A DNA stretch of 64,000 nt from a virus. Positions 46,549-54,664 of this stretch are shown here, piece by piece. Numbering within the stretch: the first letter of the stretch is position 1; the number at the start of each line of letters is the position of its first letter. The stretch covers positions 1 to 64,000 of the IMG/VR virus record IMGVR_UViG_3300008110_000023; one strand, given 5' to 3'. A program made the translations under genes and the position numbers. Under the pieces are notes generated by a model, which was not told the DNA's origin, did no database searches, and saw only the letters and a list, made by a program, of their open reading frames with translations.

Positions 46549-47694
46549 TTAGTTTAATTGAATTTTATAACCAGGAAGACTTTCATTTATAGGTGAAACT
46601 GTACTGTGTACCCAAAGCATTTTACCTCTAGGTTGTATACTACAATTACATTCACCATCTGTTAAATAAATAAGACTGCAATACTTGCCATAGTTATCAT
46701 TATAATACTCTATAACAGGATCAAATTCAGTCCCACCTCTTCCTTTTATTTCTATTTGAGGATTTCCCTTGTATTCCTCTACCCCACGTATTTTGGCATC
46801 ACATTGAATGATTGTAACTTTTGTATCTGTTTTATAAATATGATGAATTTCATTCATAAATTCACTTAATTCACCATCACTTACAGATCCACTAGTATCT
46901 ATTGCTACTAAGATATGCCGTTTACTTTTAATCTTTAGCGCAGGATTGCCTGGATATCTCCTAGAATCTTTTTTACGTGTTTTGATAGTATATATCTTAT
47001 TACTACCACCTGCAAATCTTCTAAGATAACTTCTCCAATTAAACTTAGCTGGTTCTGGATTTAATAGTCTATCTAAAAATCCTTTTAATTCTCCTGGTAC
47101 ATTACCTTTGTTTTTAACAGCTTCATAAGTAGCTTTCATTTGATATTCTACTTGTCTATCTATTAATTGTCTTTCTGCATCACTTAATTTACTAAACTGG
47201 TCCCAAGTTGCATGTTCTTTTGCAAACTCTGGATCTGCTAGCATATTCTTAAGTGTTTCACTCTTGTCTTTATCCTTCAATAATTTCTTATAGTAATAAT
47301 CTGTATCCTTTAAAGGCTCTAGAACTATTTCAGGAAAACTTTGTATATGCAAAAAGTCAGAGGTTTTATACTTAGGATCTATTAACTGATTGATTGCAAT
47401 ATCTGCAGCTATATTAAACAATAGTTTATCACTATACTTATCTCTCAATGTTAAATGAAAGAAACATATATGCAATAACTCATGCTTAAGAACTCCATAC
47501 TTTGTATTCTCAGTTAAACCTTCCCAAAATGTAGGATTAACTACTAATTCTGTATTAATACCTTGCTTTCCTACTCCAGCAGTTGGTACTCTAGGATCTA
47601 CTTTTTTATTTAAGGTGCTCATAAATACACCATAAAAAGGCTCATTAATCATTAATGCCCTACTTATCTTGCTTACGCTCTGTAATACATCCAT
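46549..47694 (-). CDS. Metallopeptidase-like / VWA domain protein
   Basis: 381 aa. Residues 71-75 are HELLH in VLKHELLHICFFHL, a zinc-type HExxH helix, followed by NIAADIAINQLI, the pattern of DUF2201-type metallopeptidase-like domains. The C-terminal ~120 residues are a von Willebrand factor A fold with the MIDAS motif DTSGSVS and YLTDGEC. The linker (about 170-250) is helical and basic. In bacteria such proteins pair with MoxR ATPases, as here. The start overlaps the 89-aa gene by about 35 bases. Catalytic activity is not guaranteed, as some members only bind metal. Confidence 0.82.
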   Translation of the reverse strand: MDVLQSVSKISRALMINEPFYGVFMSTLNKKVDPRVPTAGVGKQGINTELVVNPTFWEGLTENTKYGVLKHELLHICFFHLTLRDKYSDKLLFNIAADIAINQLIDPKYKTSDFLHIQSFPEIVLEPLKDTDYYYKKLLKDKDKSETLKNMLADPEFAKEHATWDQFSKLSDAERQLIDRQVEYQMKATYEAVKNKGNVPGELKGFLDRLLNPEPAKFNWRSYLRRFAGGSNKIYTIKTRKKDSRRYPGNPALKIKSKRHILVAIDTSGSVSDGELSEFMNEIHHIYKTDTKVTIIQCDAKIRGVEEYKGNPQIEIKGRGGTEFDPVIEYYNDNYGKYCSLIYLTDGECNCSIQPRGKMLWVHSTVSPINESLPGYKIQLN

Positions 47695-47929
47695 TTGTTT
47701 TTAATATTTCATAAGCTAATTGTCTGTCTATTATATTATCACTATACATCATATGTAAAATAGTATCTTTATTCTCTAATAAGTCTAAATCTACATAATG
47801 TAGAGTAGTTATATTTGTATAAAATACATACTCTCTTTTTATACTATCTTTATAAAAATAACGTAATTCATTATCATCAACAGAAGTTTTTGCATAGTGA
47901 TATATTGCATATTTATCTTCTACATACAT
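47660..47929 (-). CDS. Small hypothetical protein between primase and VWA genes
   Basis: 89 aa. Tyr/Asp-rich, beta-like first half (EDKYAIYHYAKTSVDDNELR, YVFYTNITTLHYVDLDLL) and a helical, basic end. Overlaps the primase stop by 10 bases and the VWA start by 35 bases, and ends with TAG. Function unknown. Confidence 0.6.
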   Translation of the reverse strand: MYVEDKYAIYHYAKTSVDDNELRYFYKDSIKREYVFYTNITTLHYVDLDLLENKDTILHMMYSDNIIDRQLAYEILKTNGCITERKQDK

Positions 47930-48885
47930 TGTATCAATTTATTAATAGTGTTTATTACTACTTCTCTTCCTTGATTTTTATACAAATCACTTGGATCTTT
48001 ATCTTTAAAACAAATAGGATGATAGATATAAGGTAGTTGATATTGTTCACTTGCTACTTTAGCTAAATTTAAACCTGGATTATCATTGTCATAGTATATA
48101 TAGATCTTTTCAAATCTTATCTTTAACTCTTTAATAATCTTATCTGGTATTAATGTAGATTCTGAGGCAGGAGCAACAGCTAGATAACCTAACTCTTTAA
48201 GAGTCATTACATCTTTTAAACTTGATGTTATAAATAATAATTCACCATCAAAAGGCAATTGTTTATATCCTTGTACTACATCTGCTTTGATATTACCAAT
48301 CCATTTCCACTCTGTGTTATATGGTTGATATATCTTATACAAATAGTTACCATAAGAATAAGCATAAACATATTCATCTTTAACATGAAATCTATTTCCT
48401 TCTACCCAATAGTATTCTAATGACTTAACATTATATAAGTCTAATGTGGCTTTTGTAATACCAAACTTATTCCAGAATGCTATGTCTTTAGTAGTATGTT
48501 CTTTAGATTTAACTTTGATGTCTACATTCTTCTTTCTTATTCTTTTGATTACATTATCAGGATCTAATAACTTACCTTTCTTGTCTGTACTAAAGTCAAG
48601 ATTAAAGTCAGAAGCTACTTTATTTAAACATTCTCCAAAGTTGTATGAATACTTTTTCATTACATACTGAAAACAACCATAGAATTCTCCTGTAGCAAAA
48701 TCTTTATAATAAACACCTCTGTCTAGTTCTGTAACTCTACAAGTTGGTTTTTCATCATTTCTTAATTCACTACAAAAAGCTTCATCTAAGTTCTTTAAAC
48801 TTGGAATATAATATCTAAATATGTCTTCTTCTGACACTCTTAATAGAATGTCTTCTATTGTTATTACCCGTCTTACCTCAATCAT
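47920..48885 (-). CDS. DNA primase, DnaG/Toprim type
   Basis: 321 aa. The N-terminal ~95 residues look like a CHC2-like domain with reduced zinc ligands (CSELRNDEKPTCRV, KDFATGEFYGCFQYV). The Toprim core is at about 205-290: LFITSSLKDVMTLKELGYLA replaces the usual V-x-EG-x-x-D motif, and IYIYYDNDNPGLNLA gives the DxD metal pair. The missing canonical Glu is a feature of this phage subfamily, where S-x-KD takes its place. Short for a DnaG; no helicase domain is attached, and the DnaB-like helicase is separate (51193-52269). Confidence 0.82.
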   Translation of the reverse strand: MIEVRRVITIEDILLRVSEEDIFRYYIPSLKNLDEAFCSELRNDEKPTCRVTELDRGVYYKDFATGEFYGCFQYVMKKYSYNFGECLNKVASDFNLDFSTDKKGKLLDPDNVIKRIRKKNVDIKVKSKEHTTKDIAFWNKFGITKATLDLYNVKSLEYYWVEGNRFHVKDEYVYAYSYGNYLYKIYQPYNTEWKWIGNIKADVVQGYKQLPFDGELLFITSSLKDVMTLKELGYLAVAPASESTLIPDKIIKELKIRFEKIYIYYDNDNPGLNLAKVASEQYQLPYIYHPICFKDKDPSDLYKNQGREVVINTINKLIQCM

Positions 48886-48916
48886 ACTACACTTTATTAA
48901 GAGTTAAAGCTAAAAA

Positions 48917-48945
48917 AAGTGGATAAAGATTAACTCTATCCACTT
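48917..48945 (-). terminator. Intrinsic terminator after the ssDNA-binding candidate
   Basis: Perfect 9-bp stem AAGTGGATA/TATCCACTT (48937-48945 with 48917-48925), then a T-run on the minus strand. It separates the ssDNA-binding candidate from the primase gene. No promoter of the TAnnTTTG type was seen between it and the primase, so partial readthrough is likely. Confidence 0.8.
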
Positions 48946-48971
48946 ATTAGCTTGGCCTATACTACTAAATA

Positions 48972-49751
48972 CTAACCAAAGATAGCAGTTATAGGATCAA
49001 CACCACCAATAGCATCTTTCTCAGGTGCTACAATAGTTCCAGTATATTCAGCTAAATCCAAATCAGAATTAAACTCAGATTTAAATTGACCATACTCATC
49101 ATTTAATGCTTTGATAAATGCATTATTAGATTTCTGATAAGTTCTCTCAATATGTCTAGTATAAACATCTTGATATTTACCATCTTTAACACCTAATAAA
49201 ACTCTTACTCCATTGTGTGGAATAGCTTTTAAGATGTTTTTAAGCTCAGAGAAATCTCCTTTAAAGAACTTAGCAGTATCAGGCAATATAGTAGAATACT
49301 TTTTAGCAGCAGTATTATACTCTGCATTTACCCAGTTACGGATAAAAGTATCAACTATACCTTCCTCACCATCATAAGCTTTTCTAGTACCTTCATTAAC
49401 ATAATACTCATTAGCATCTAATGCTTCTGCATCAACAGCCCAAGCAGTTTTACCATATTTGTTAATATACTGAGTTTTACCAGATTTAGAAACTCTTTGT
49501 TTATCTTTTAACCAATAAACAATTTTAGTGTTAATATTCTTCTCTGGGTTTCTTAAATGGAATTCAATCCTTGCAGATGTAGTTCCATCTTGTTCAGTTA
49601 CATAAATAGGTTCTTGTTGCATTCTTATACCTAATCCTGCAGCTTCTTCCATAGTTGGATTAACTGCTACTACTAGCATATTAGTAATACCTGAATACAA
49701 TTTTTTAACTGCAATTACTTCTTTCTCACTTGTGTTAAATTCAATAGCCAT
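48972..49751 (-). CDS. Putative single-stranded DNA-binding protein
   Basis: 259 aa. Beta-rich N-terminal half with an OB-like pattern (TTSARIEFHLRNPEKNINTK, KIVYWLKDKQRVSKSGKTQY), then helices (EGIVDTFIRNWVNAEYNTAA). The C terminus has acidic residues and ends in DPITAIFG, similar to the acidic/aromatic tips of phage SSBs that contact the replisome. It lies between the Sak4-like ATPase and the primase, where a phage SSB would be expected. No definitive motif; the function is inferred. Confidence 0.6.
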   Translation of the reverse strand: MAIEFNTSEKEVIAVKKLYSGITNMLVVAVNPTMEEAAGLGIRMQQEPIYVTEQDGTTSARIEFHLRNPEKNINTKIVYWLKDKQRVSKSGKTQYINKYGKTAWAVDAEALDANEYYVNEGTRKAYDGEEGIVDTFIRNWVNAEYNTAAKKYSTILPDTAKFFKGDFSELKNILKAIPHNGVRVLLGVKDGKYQDVYTRHIERTYQKSNNAFIKALNDEYGQFKSEFNSDLDLAEYTGTIVAPEKDAIGGVDPITAIFG

Positions 49752-49793
49752 AATTTGTTTTTTTTTAAGTTGTTTTTAATGTTGTTTTATTAA

Positions 49794-50486
49794 TTAATCA
49801 ATATAAATTTTTTCCCATGCAAACTCAAATGTTTGACCTTTTAAGTGCTCACATCTAGAGCCACATGTAATCTCTTCTTTAGACTCAAAAGTAATTTTCA
49901 TACCTTCTGCTTCTCTATAAAGATAGCCAATTGCATCTGCATTTTGACAGATAATATTTTTAATTTTACCTGTAAAATCTAAATCCTTAGCACTTACTTC
50001 TTTACCTTTTAGTTCAGTAAATTTATCTTTAAGATGTGCTACAAGAATAATGTTATCAGCAAGAGTATAGATTTTATCAATCCAATCTTTCATTGCCAAT
50101 CTTAAATGCAGATAACCAGCACCATTAGGTAATTCTAGTACAGAGTTACCTTGAAAGTTTTTACCAATTGCACTTGCTTTATACTTAACAGTTGCTTCTG
50201 CTTCTGCCCATTCCTCTAATTTAGTAGCAGTATCTATTGCTACATATTTATAAGGTCTTTTAGCAGCATGAATAGCTTTACCAATTTCTGTTAACTCAGC
50301 AAGATTATTAGCTTTAACTTTTAATGCATCTAAATACTTACTACCATCTTCTAAATCAATAATTAAACAATTATCTAATTTAGATAATAATGTAGTCTTC
50401 CCAGTTTTGGGAAGAGAATACATTATAAACACTTTAGGACTTAGTCTCTCTGCAGCCACTTTAGCAGTAGGTAGTGTAATTGCCAT
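49794..50486 (-). CDS. Sak4-like RecA-fold ATPase (annealing/recombination)
   Basis: 230 aa. Walker A SLPKTGKTT at 24-32, Walker B KYVAIDTATKLEEW around 78-90, then DNIILVAHLKDKFT, and a late Cys pair. Size and motif order match Sak4-type single-domain RecA-fold proteins that work with a phage SSB in single-strand annealing. The neighbouring ssDNA-binding candidate (48972-49751) fits that pairing. A role as a replisome accessory ATPase is the alternative. Confidence 0.78.
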   Translation of the reverse strand: MAITLPTAKVAAERLSPKVFIMYSLPKTGKTTLLSKLDNCLIIDLEDGSKYLDALKVKANNLAELTEIGKAIHAAKRPYKYVAIDTATKLEEWAEAEATVKYKASAIGKNFQGNSVLELPNGAGYLHLRLAMKDWIDKIYTLADNIILVAHLKDKFTELKGKEVSAKDLDFTGKIKNIICQNADAIGYLYREAEGMKITFESKEEITCGSRCEHLKGQTFEFAWEKIYID

Positions 50487-50488
50487 AA

Positions 50489-50758
50489 TTAAGCTAATGT
50501 TTGAATGTACTTTTTAGAAATCTCTTTTATTGCTCCTAGTTCTTCTTGACTAAATAAACTTAGTTCAGTAGAACCAATAATATAAGGTTGTTTACTTCCA
50601 TGATTCTGAGACCATTTAGGTAATGTAAACTTACTATTAGCAATATTAGCCAATGCAGTTAATGCAGCAATTGCTTCTGCTCTTTCTTCTACAGAATAAA
50701 TTCTAGTAACCTCTTCCGTCTGTCCAATTTGTTCCTGGTTGTTCTCTTCTTTCTTCAT
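50489..50758 (-). CDS. Small hypothetical protein
   Basis: 89 aa, acidic N-terminal tail (KKEENNQEQIGQTEEVTRIY) followed by helices (ERAEAIAALTALANIANSKF) and EELGAIKEISKKYIQTL at the end. It overlaps the upstream 162-aa gene by about 56 bases in another frame and precedes the Sak4-like gene by 2 bases. Function unknown; the placement suggests an accessory to the ATPase. Confidence 0.6.
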   Translation of the reverse strand: MKKEENNQEQIGQTEEVTRIYSVEERAEAIAALTALANIANSKFTLPKWSQNHGSKQPYIIGSTELSLFSQEELGAIKEISKKYIQTLA

Positions 50759-51191
50759 CTTTTTGTTTGTTTAATTGTTGTTTAAAATAAAAATCTGATT
50801 GTATTCCTTCCTTTTGTTCATTTAACATGCATAATTGAGCGCCAAATATGATAGCTGATAAATGGTCTTCTGATCTATCTCCTTCCATAAATGCAGCTAG
50901 ATGTCTATCTAAAGACTCTAATGCTACTTCTGTTGGAATTCCTTTTAAGAAGTTACCATCACCGTATTTTGCACTGCCTAAGTTAGTATGATAACCATAT
51001 CTCTGTCTAGTGTATCCTTTTAAGTTATGGATAAATGGTTTATTACTATTACTATCTCTCTTAGCACCAGTTTCAAATACACGTGATATACTTTCATCAC
51101 TACATAATTGTTCTAATTTATCTGCATAAGTTACATTTGTATTAGAAGGATTAATTATAATCACATTGTCTAATTCTTTTCTCTTTACCAT
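50703..51191 (-). CDS. dATP/dGTP diphosphohydrolase-like (DUF5664-type) protein
   Basis: 162 aa. The segment ETGAKRDSNSNKPFIHNL, then YGDGNFLKGIPTEVALESLD, RHLAAFMEGDRSEDHLSAII fits the phage DUF5664 family (G-A-x-R-D, K-Y-G-x-x-N-W/F-x-K-G, R-H-x-x-A-x-x-x-G-x-x-x-EDH). The His and acidic residues could bind metal as in all-alpha NTP pyrophosphatases. It would control the deoxynucleotide pool or exclude certain dNTPs. No modified-base synthesis gene was recognised in this window, so the physiological substrate is open. Confidence 0.72.
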   Translation of the reverse strand: MVKRKELDNVIIINPSNTNVTYADKLEQLCSDESISRVFETGAKRDSNSNKPFIHNLKGYTRQRYGYHTNLGSAKYGDGNFLKGIPTEVALESLDRHLAAFMEGDRSEDHLSAIIFGAQLCMLNEQKEGIQSDFYFKQQLNKQKDEERREQPGTNWTDGRGY

Positions 51192-51192
51192 A

Positions 51193-52269
51193 CTATTTAC
51201 CTAATTTAATTAAACCATCATAATGTAAGTCTGTCATTTGATCTGCTCTTGGTAATTCTTTAAATACACCTGATTCACCTAAATAACCTAAGCCTACTCT
51301 TGTACCTATACCACCATCTCTGCCTTTAAGTATTTCTAATGATCTAAACCTATCTTTCAATTTCTCTACATTATAACCTGCAAAGTTTTGAATATCAAAA
51401 GTCATAGGACTAAATAAACTTAATACATAATTGGCATCTCTAGTAGTATACTTAGAATCACCAAAATCAGATAACATAGGAGTTAATCTGTTAGTTTTAG
51501 CTCTCATAGGATCATTGATATCATAGTTTAACTGCTGAACAACTACTGGTATAATGTTAAAGTTATTTCTTAGTAGTACAAGATATTGAGACATCTTATC
51601 TATTAATTGCTTTGTATTATATCCACGTTCTTCTGGTAATAAACTAATATGGTCAATGATTACTATATGATACCTATTTTTATCAAAAGGCTCATACCTA
51701 TCAAATACATCAAACTTTACAGTATGTCCATTCTCATCTAATTTCTCTACTTGTTTTCTATATACTTTACCAAACTTCTCAGCTTTACGGTATAAGTATT
51801 TATTAATACCTGTAGGATTTTCTGGCATATCAAAGACTGTAAGACTGCTTTCTAATTTCTCAAAGTAATCTCTACATTCCATTACTTTGTCATAGATTTC
51901 TTGACTTACTCTATGTTCACCTCTTGATAAAATATAATTAACATCAGCTACTATTTTATATTTATTAAATAGTTGTCTACTAACACCCTTAGTTATCTTA
52001 GTTATCTTATCAATCTCAAATGAGAAATAATCTATATCTAAAGTAAACTCACAATCAGGTGTGTTATTTATATACTCAAAAGGTTCATACATAAACATTT
52101 GATCTACTAAAGTTGTTTTACCACAACCAGTAGATGCGCCTACAAGATAATAAGTTTTTTGTTGTACGTTAGGTAAAAATTGGGAGAGCTTTGTTAGTCC
52201 ATGAGGCAATCCTTTGTTTAATCCCTCTTGACCTCTTTTGATTTCTTCTAATACATTGTCAAATATCAT
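51193..52269 (-). CDS. Replicative DNA helicase, DnaB-like RecA fold
   Basis: 358 aa. N-terminal linker, then Walker A GASTGCGKT at 44-52 and TLVDQMF; Walker B VIIDHISLLPEERG near 205-220; NFNIIPVVVQQLN near 240; and YTTRDANYVLSLF near 270. These are the H1-H4-like motifs of DnaB/gp4-type hexameric helicases. It lacks the DnaB N-terminal domain and any primase part, consistent with the separate primase. The gene directly follows the putative loader with an overlap of 11 bases. Confidence 0.85.
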   Translation of the reverse strand: MIFDNVLEEIKRGQEGLNKGLPHGLTKLSQFLPNVQQKTYYLVGASTGCGKTTLVDQMFMYEPFEYINNTPDCEFTLDIDYFSFEIDKITKITKGVSRQLFNKYKIVADVNYILSRGEHRVSQEIYDKVMECRDYFEKLESSLTVFDMPENPTGINKYLYRKAEKFGKVYRKQVEKLDENGHTVKFDVFDRYEPFDKNRYHIVIIDHISLLPEERGYNTKQLIDKMSQYLVLLRNNFNIIPVVVQQLNYDINDPMRAKTNRLTPMLSDFGDSKYTTRDANYVLSLFSPMTFDIQNFAGYNVEKLKDRFRSLEILKGRDGGIGTRVGLGYLGESGVFKELPRADQMTDLHYDGLIKLGK

Positions 52270-52816
52270 TGCTAAAACCTTCCATCTCTACGTCTCTTAC
52301 TCCTATGTATTTCTCCCAAGTTGCTTGGTTTAAAAATACTTCCACACCCTGAAGGTATTGCATTTTTGATCTATACTCTGTTAAATAACTATTCAAACCT
52401 TCTATAATTTGTTTATGTTTACCAGGTTTTTTAATTATTCTTAGATACTTTTCTTTTACTTTTTCTGCTGATTGAGAATTAGGATCCTTAGCTCTTAATA
52501 TTCTATATCCACCTGCTCCATTAGGAACTTTCATTGGATATGTACTCCAGAATTCATAAAATAGTTTATGTTCTGGTGTTTCTTTGAATAAATTATTAGC
52601 TGGTTCTCTTAATACAAAATCAAGTAAAGAACCATTAGTAATCTTAATAAGCCCAAGACCTTCTAATTTAATTAGATCATTCTTATTAATATTAAGTGCT
52701 GTTACTAATGTGTGATCAAGTATATTACTGTTGTGATACTTTAAATATAAAAGAAGATATTGAGTAGGATTTATTTTCAAACCCAATATCTCTTCTAAAT
52801 TTATTTTAATTTCCAT
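52259..52816 (-). CDS. Putative helicase loader / replisome organiser
   Basis: 185 aa. N-terminal ~75 residues look like a winged-helix domain (TQYLLLYLKYHNSNILDH, INKNDLIKLEGLGLIKIT). The C-terminal half (EFWSTYPMKVPNG, EKVKEKYLRIIKKPGKHKQI, NSYLTEYRSKMQYLQGVEVF, LNQATWEKYI) follows the pattern of DnaA-independent phage initiation/helicase loader proteins with the Y-P-x-K and W-L-N-x-x-x-W-E motif. Its overlap with the helicase gene supports the assignment. Confidence 0.68.
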   Translation of the reverse strand: MEIKINLEEILGLKINPTQYLLLYLKYHNSNILDHTLVTALNINKNDLIKLEGLGLIKITNGSLLDFVLREPANNLFKETPEHKLFYEFWSTYPMKVPNGAGGYRILRAKDPNSQSAEKVKEKYLRIIKKPGKHKQIIEGLNSYLTEYRSKMQYLQGVEVFLNQATWEKYIGVRDVEMEGFSNDI

Positions 52817-52827
52817 ATGTTTTATTA

Positions 52828-53010
52828 TTAGGTAAACAAGTTATTACTATCTTCAAACTCTTCATCTTCTATAACTATCAGATTTCCATGTCCATCACAT
52901 TCAGGGCACTTAATGTAATCTGCTTTGTTTTCATCCTCACCTTCAAAAATATAACCACTACCTAAACAAGTAAAACATTCTACTTCCTTAAAACTAAAAT
53001 TCTTTTTCAT
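52828..53010 (-). CDS. Small DnaJ-type zinc-finger protein
   Basis: 60 aa. Two C-x-x-C-x-G-x-G units, CFTCLGSGY and CPECDGHGN, as in the Cys-rich domain of DnaJ, expected to bind one zinc. No J domain. The acidic tail (IEDEEFEDSNNLF) completes the protein. It is translationally coupled (4-base overlap) with the upstream 70-aa gene. Probably a replisome-associated accessory, function unknown. Confidence 0.7.
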   Translation of the reverse strand: MKKNFSFKEVECFTCLGSGYIFEGEDENKADYIKCPECDGHGNLIVIEDEEFEDSNNLFT

Positions 53011-53219
53011 AAAATATGTTTGTAAATCAATCTATAATCTTCTTCATCCATAGATAATTCTCTAGTATACTGTATGATATCTTTTAATTCTAATTCCCAC
53101 TCATATTCTGAGTTTAAAATATCCAATAACATACTAGGATCTGTAAATATTACAGAATCATATGCTATTCTAGTTAAATTGATAGCCAATTCTATCTCTT
53201 GTTTTGAAGGCTTGTTCAT
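53007..53219 (-). CDS. Small hypothetical protein
   Basis: 70 aa, acidic, helical (KQEIELAINLTRIAYDSVIF; LKDIIQYTRELSMDEEDYRL). No recognised motif. Lies between the SF2 helicase and the zinc-finger gene with a 4-base overlap. Confidence 0.6.
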   Translation of the reverse strand: MNKPSKQEIELAINLTRIAYDSVIFTDPSMLLDILNSEYEWELELKDIIQYTRELSMDEEDYRLIYKHIL

Positions 53220-53223
53220 AAGT

Positions 53224-54474
53224 TTAGGATTTTTTAATTAATGATATACAATCTTGTACACTATAACAATGTTTAACAGTACTTAAATCCATACCAGACA
53301 TCATGTCTAAATACCATTTCTCTTCTTGTGTACCTTGAGTACAAAAGATAATGATATTACCTACAAAATTTTCCCTAAACCTTAATCTTCCTGTTCTTTG
53401 TACAATATCTTTTTCTTTAGAATAATAAGACATTAATACAACACAATCAAGATCAGGTAAATTAGCACCTTGTTTTAACTTTTTAAAAGAACCTACAGTA
53501 TTTATCTTACCAGTTGTAAAGTTATTCTTGATAACTTCATTGTCTACGTCTGTTTGTGCACTGCCAGTATCATCTTTACTAGCTACTACATTAGAAGTAA
53601 CTTGATGTAATGCATTTAGACTGTTTCCAAAGATAATATTACGTAAATTTAATGCTTCTAATTCTCTTATCAAAGTTTTTGTACTATTTATTTTACTAGG
53701 TAATTCATAGAGTAATTTAGCTCTACTGGCACTAGCTGCTCTGATTTTAATCTCTCTTAATTTGAGATCTCTTACAAACATTGCTTGCTGAAATAACTTA
53801 CTTTTATAAGCATATGCAGCTGCTTCTGTTTGCATAAATGGTTTAAGTTTACTACCTGCTTTAATAGTAGCATTTGAACTATCTAGTTTATTATGTATAA
53901 CATAGATATTAACTGGTGGTAATACTCCTTCTGTTCTTGCTTGTTCAGCTGTATAAGTAAAACATACAGGAAAATGTTGATTTAATAAATCTCCTTTAAG
54001 TACACTACCGTCTTCATTTACTTTAGCTTTTATGTCTACTGTAGCACTTAATCCTACTATGTAGTCATAAGTATTGTTTTCATAGAAAGTACTGTATTTA
54101 AGACTTAAGGAATCATGTACTTCATCAGCACCTACTATTTTCCAATTCTTGTTTTGCCATTTATAAGCTGATTGATAACAAGCAAATTCAAAGTTAAAAT
54201 CTGATAAAACATCTAACTTAAATAACTGTTTAAACTTAGCAGCATCATCCCTAATAGTTTGTTCTCTGTCTGTTACTTCAGCTAAGAACAATACACTATC
54301 TTTTTTCTTAATCCATTTCTTCTCTTTTGCTTTGTACAAACACTTAAAGAATGTCATTGTTTTACCAGTACCAGTTGCTAATTCTAATGTACCTCTACCA
54401 CCAGAATTAATCCAGGCAGTAGAAGCATCATCTTGCATTTTATTGAGCTTTACTGCTCTGGTTAAATCTGTCAT
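53224..54474 (-). CDS. Superfamily 2 DNA/RNA helicase
   Basis: 416 aa. Motif I LATGTGKTMTFF (K38 in ATGTGKT), motif II GADEVHD near 127, GLSATVDIKA (motif III region), a second RecA lobe with LIRELEALNLRNIIFG, LDCVVLMSY and motif VI QRTGRLRFRENF. The DEVH box and R-x-GR-x-R are typical SF2 of the UvsW/restriction-helicase branch. Likely remodels forks or R-loops during replication. It follows the PolA and lipoprotein genes on the same strand. Confidence 0.88.
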   Translation of the reverse strand: MTDLTRAVKLNKMQDDASTAWINSGGRGTLELATGTGKTMTFFKCLYKAKEKKWIKKKDSVLFLAEVTDREQTIRDDAAKFKQLFKLDVLSDFNFEFACYQSAYKWQNKNWKIVGADEVHDSLSLKYSTFYENNTYDYIVGLSATVDIKAKVNEDGSVLKGDLLNQHFPVCFTYTAEQARTEGVLPPVNIYVIHNKLDSSNATIKAGSKLKPFMQTEAAAYAYKSKLFQQAMFVRDLKLREIKIRAASASRAKLLYELPSKINSTKTLIRELEALNLRNIIFGNSLNALHQVTSNVVASKDDTGSAQTDVDNEVIKNNFTTGKINTVGSFKKLKQGANLPDLDCVVLMSYYSKEKDIVQRTGRLRFRENFVGNIIIFCTQGTQEEKWYLDMMSGMDLSTVKHCYSVQDCISLIKKS

Positions 54475-54476
54475 AA

Positions 54477-54641
54477 TTACTTAATAGAATCAATGATTAC
54501 TGTATCTTTAACTATACTATCTACTACTGTAGAATCATTAGATACTGCTTTTTCTTCATGTGATACATTACCACAACTAGACAATACTGCTAGTGTAAAT
54601 AAAATTGATGCTCCTAAGAATACTGTTACTTTTGTTTTCAT
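54477..54641 (-). CDS. Small lipoprotein
   Basis: 54 aa. MKTKVTVFLGASILFTLAVL is a signal peptide, followed by the lipobox LSSC with the lipidated Cys at residue 23, then an acidic, Ser/Thr/Val-rich tail with two VDSIVKDTVIIDS-like repeats. Expected to be processed by signal peptidase II and exported. Cell-surface or periplasmic phage lipoproteins often block superinfection. The location inside the replication operon, right before the SF2 helicase, is unusual for a lysis protein. Confidence 0.75.
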   Translation of the reverse strand: MKTKVTVFLGASILFTLAVLSSCGNVSHEEKAVSNDSTVVDSIVKDTVIIDSIK

Positions 54642-54664
54642 TTGTTTTTGTTTTTAGTTATTAA

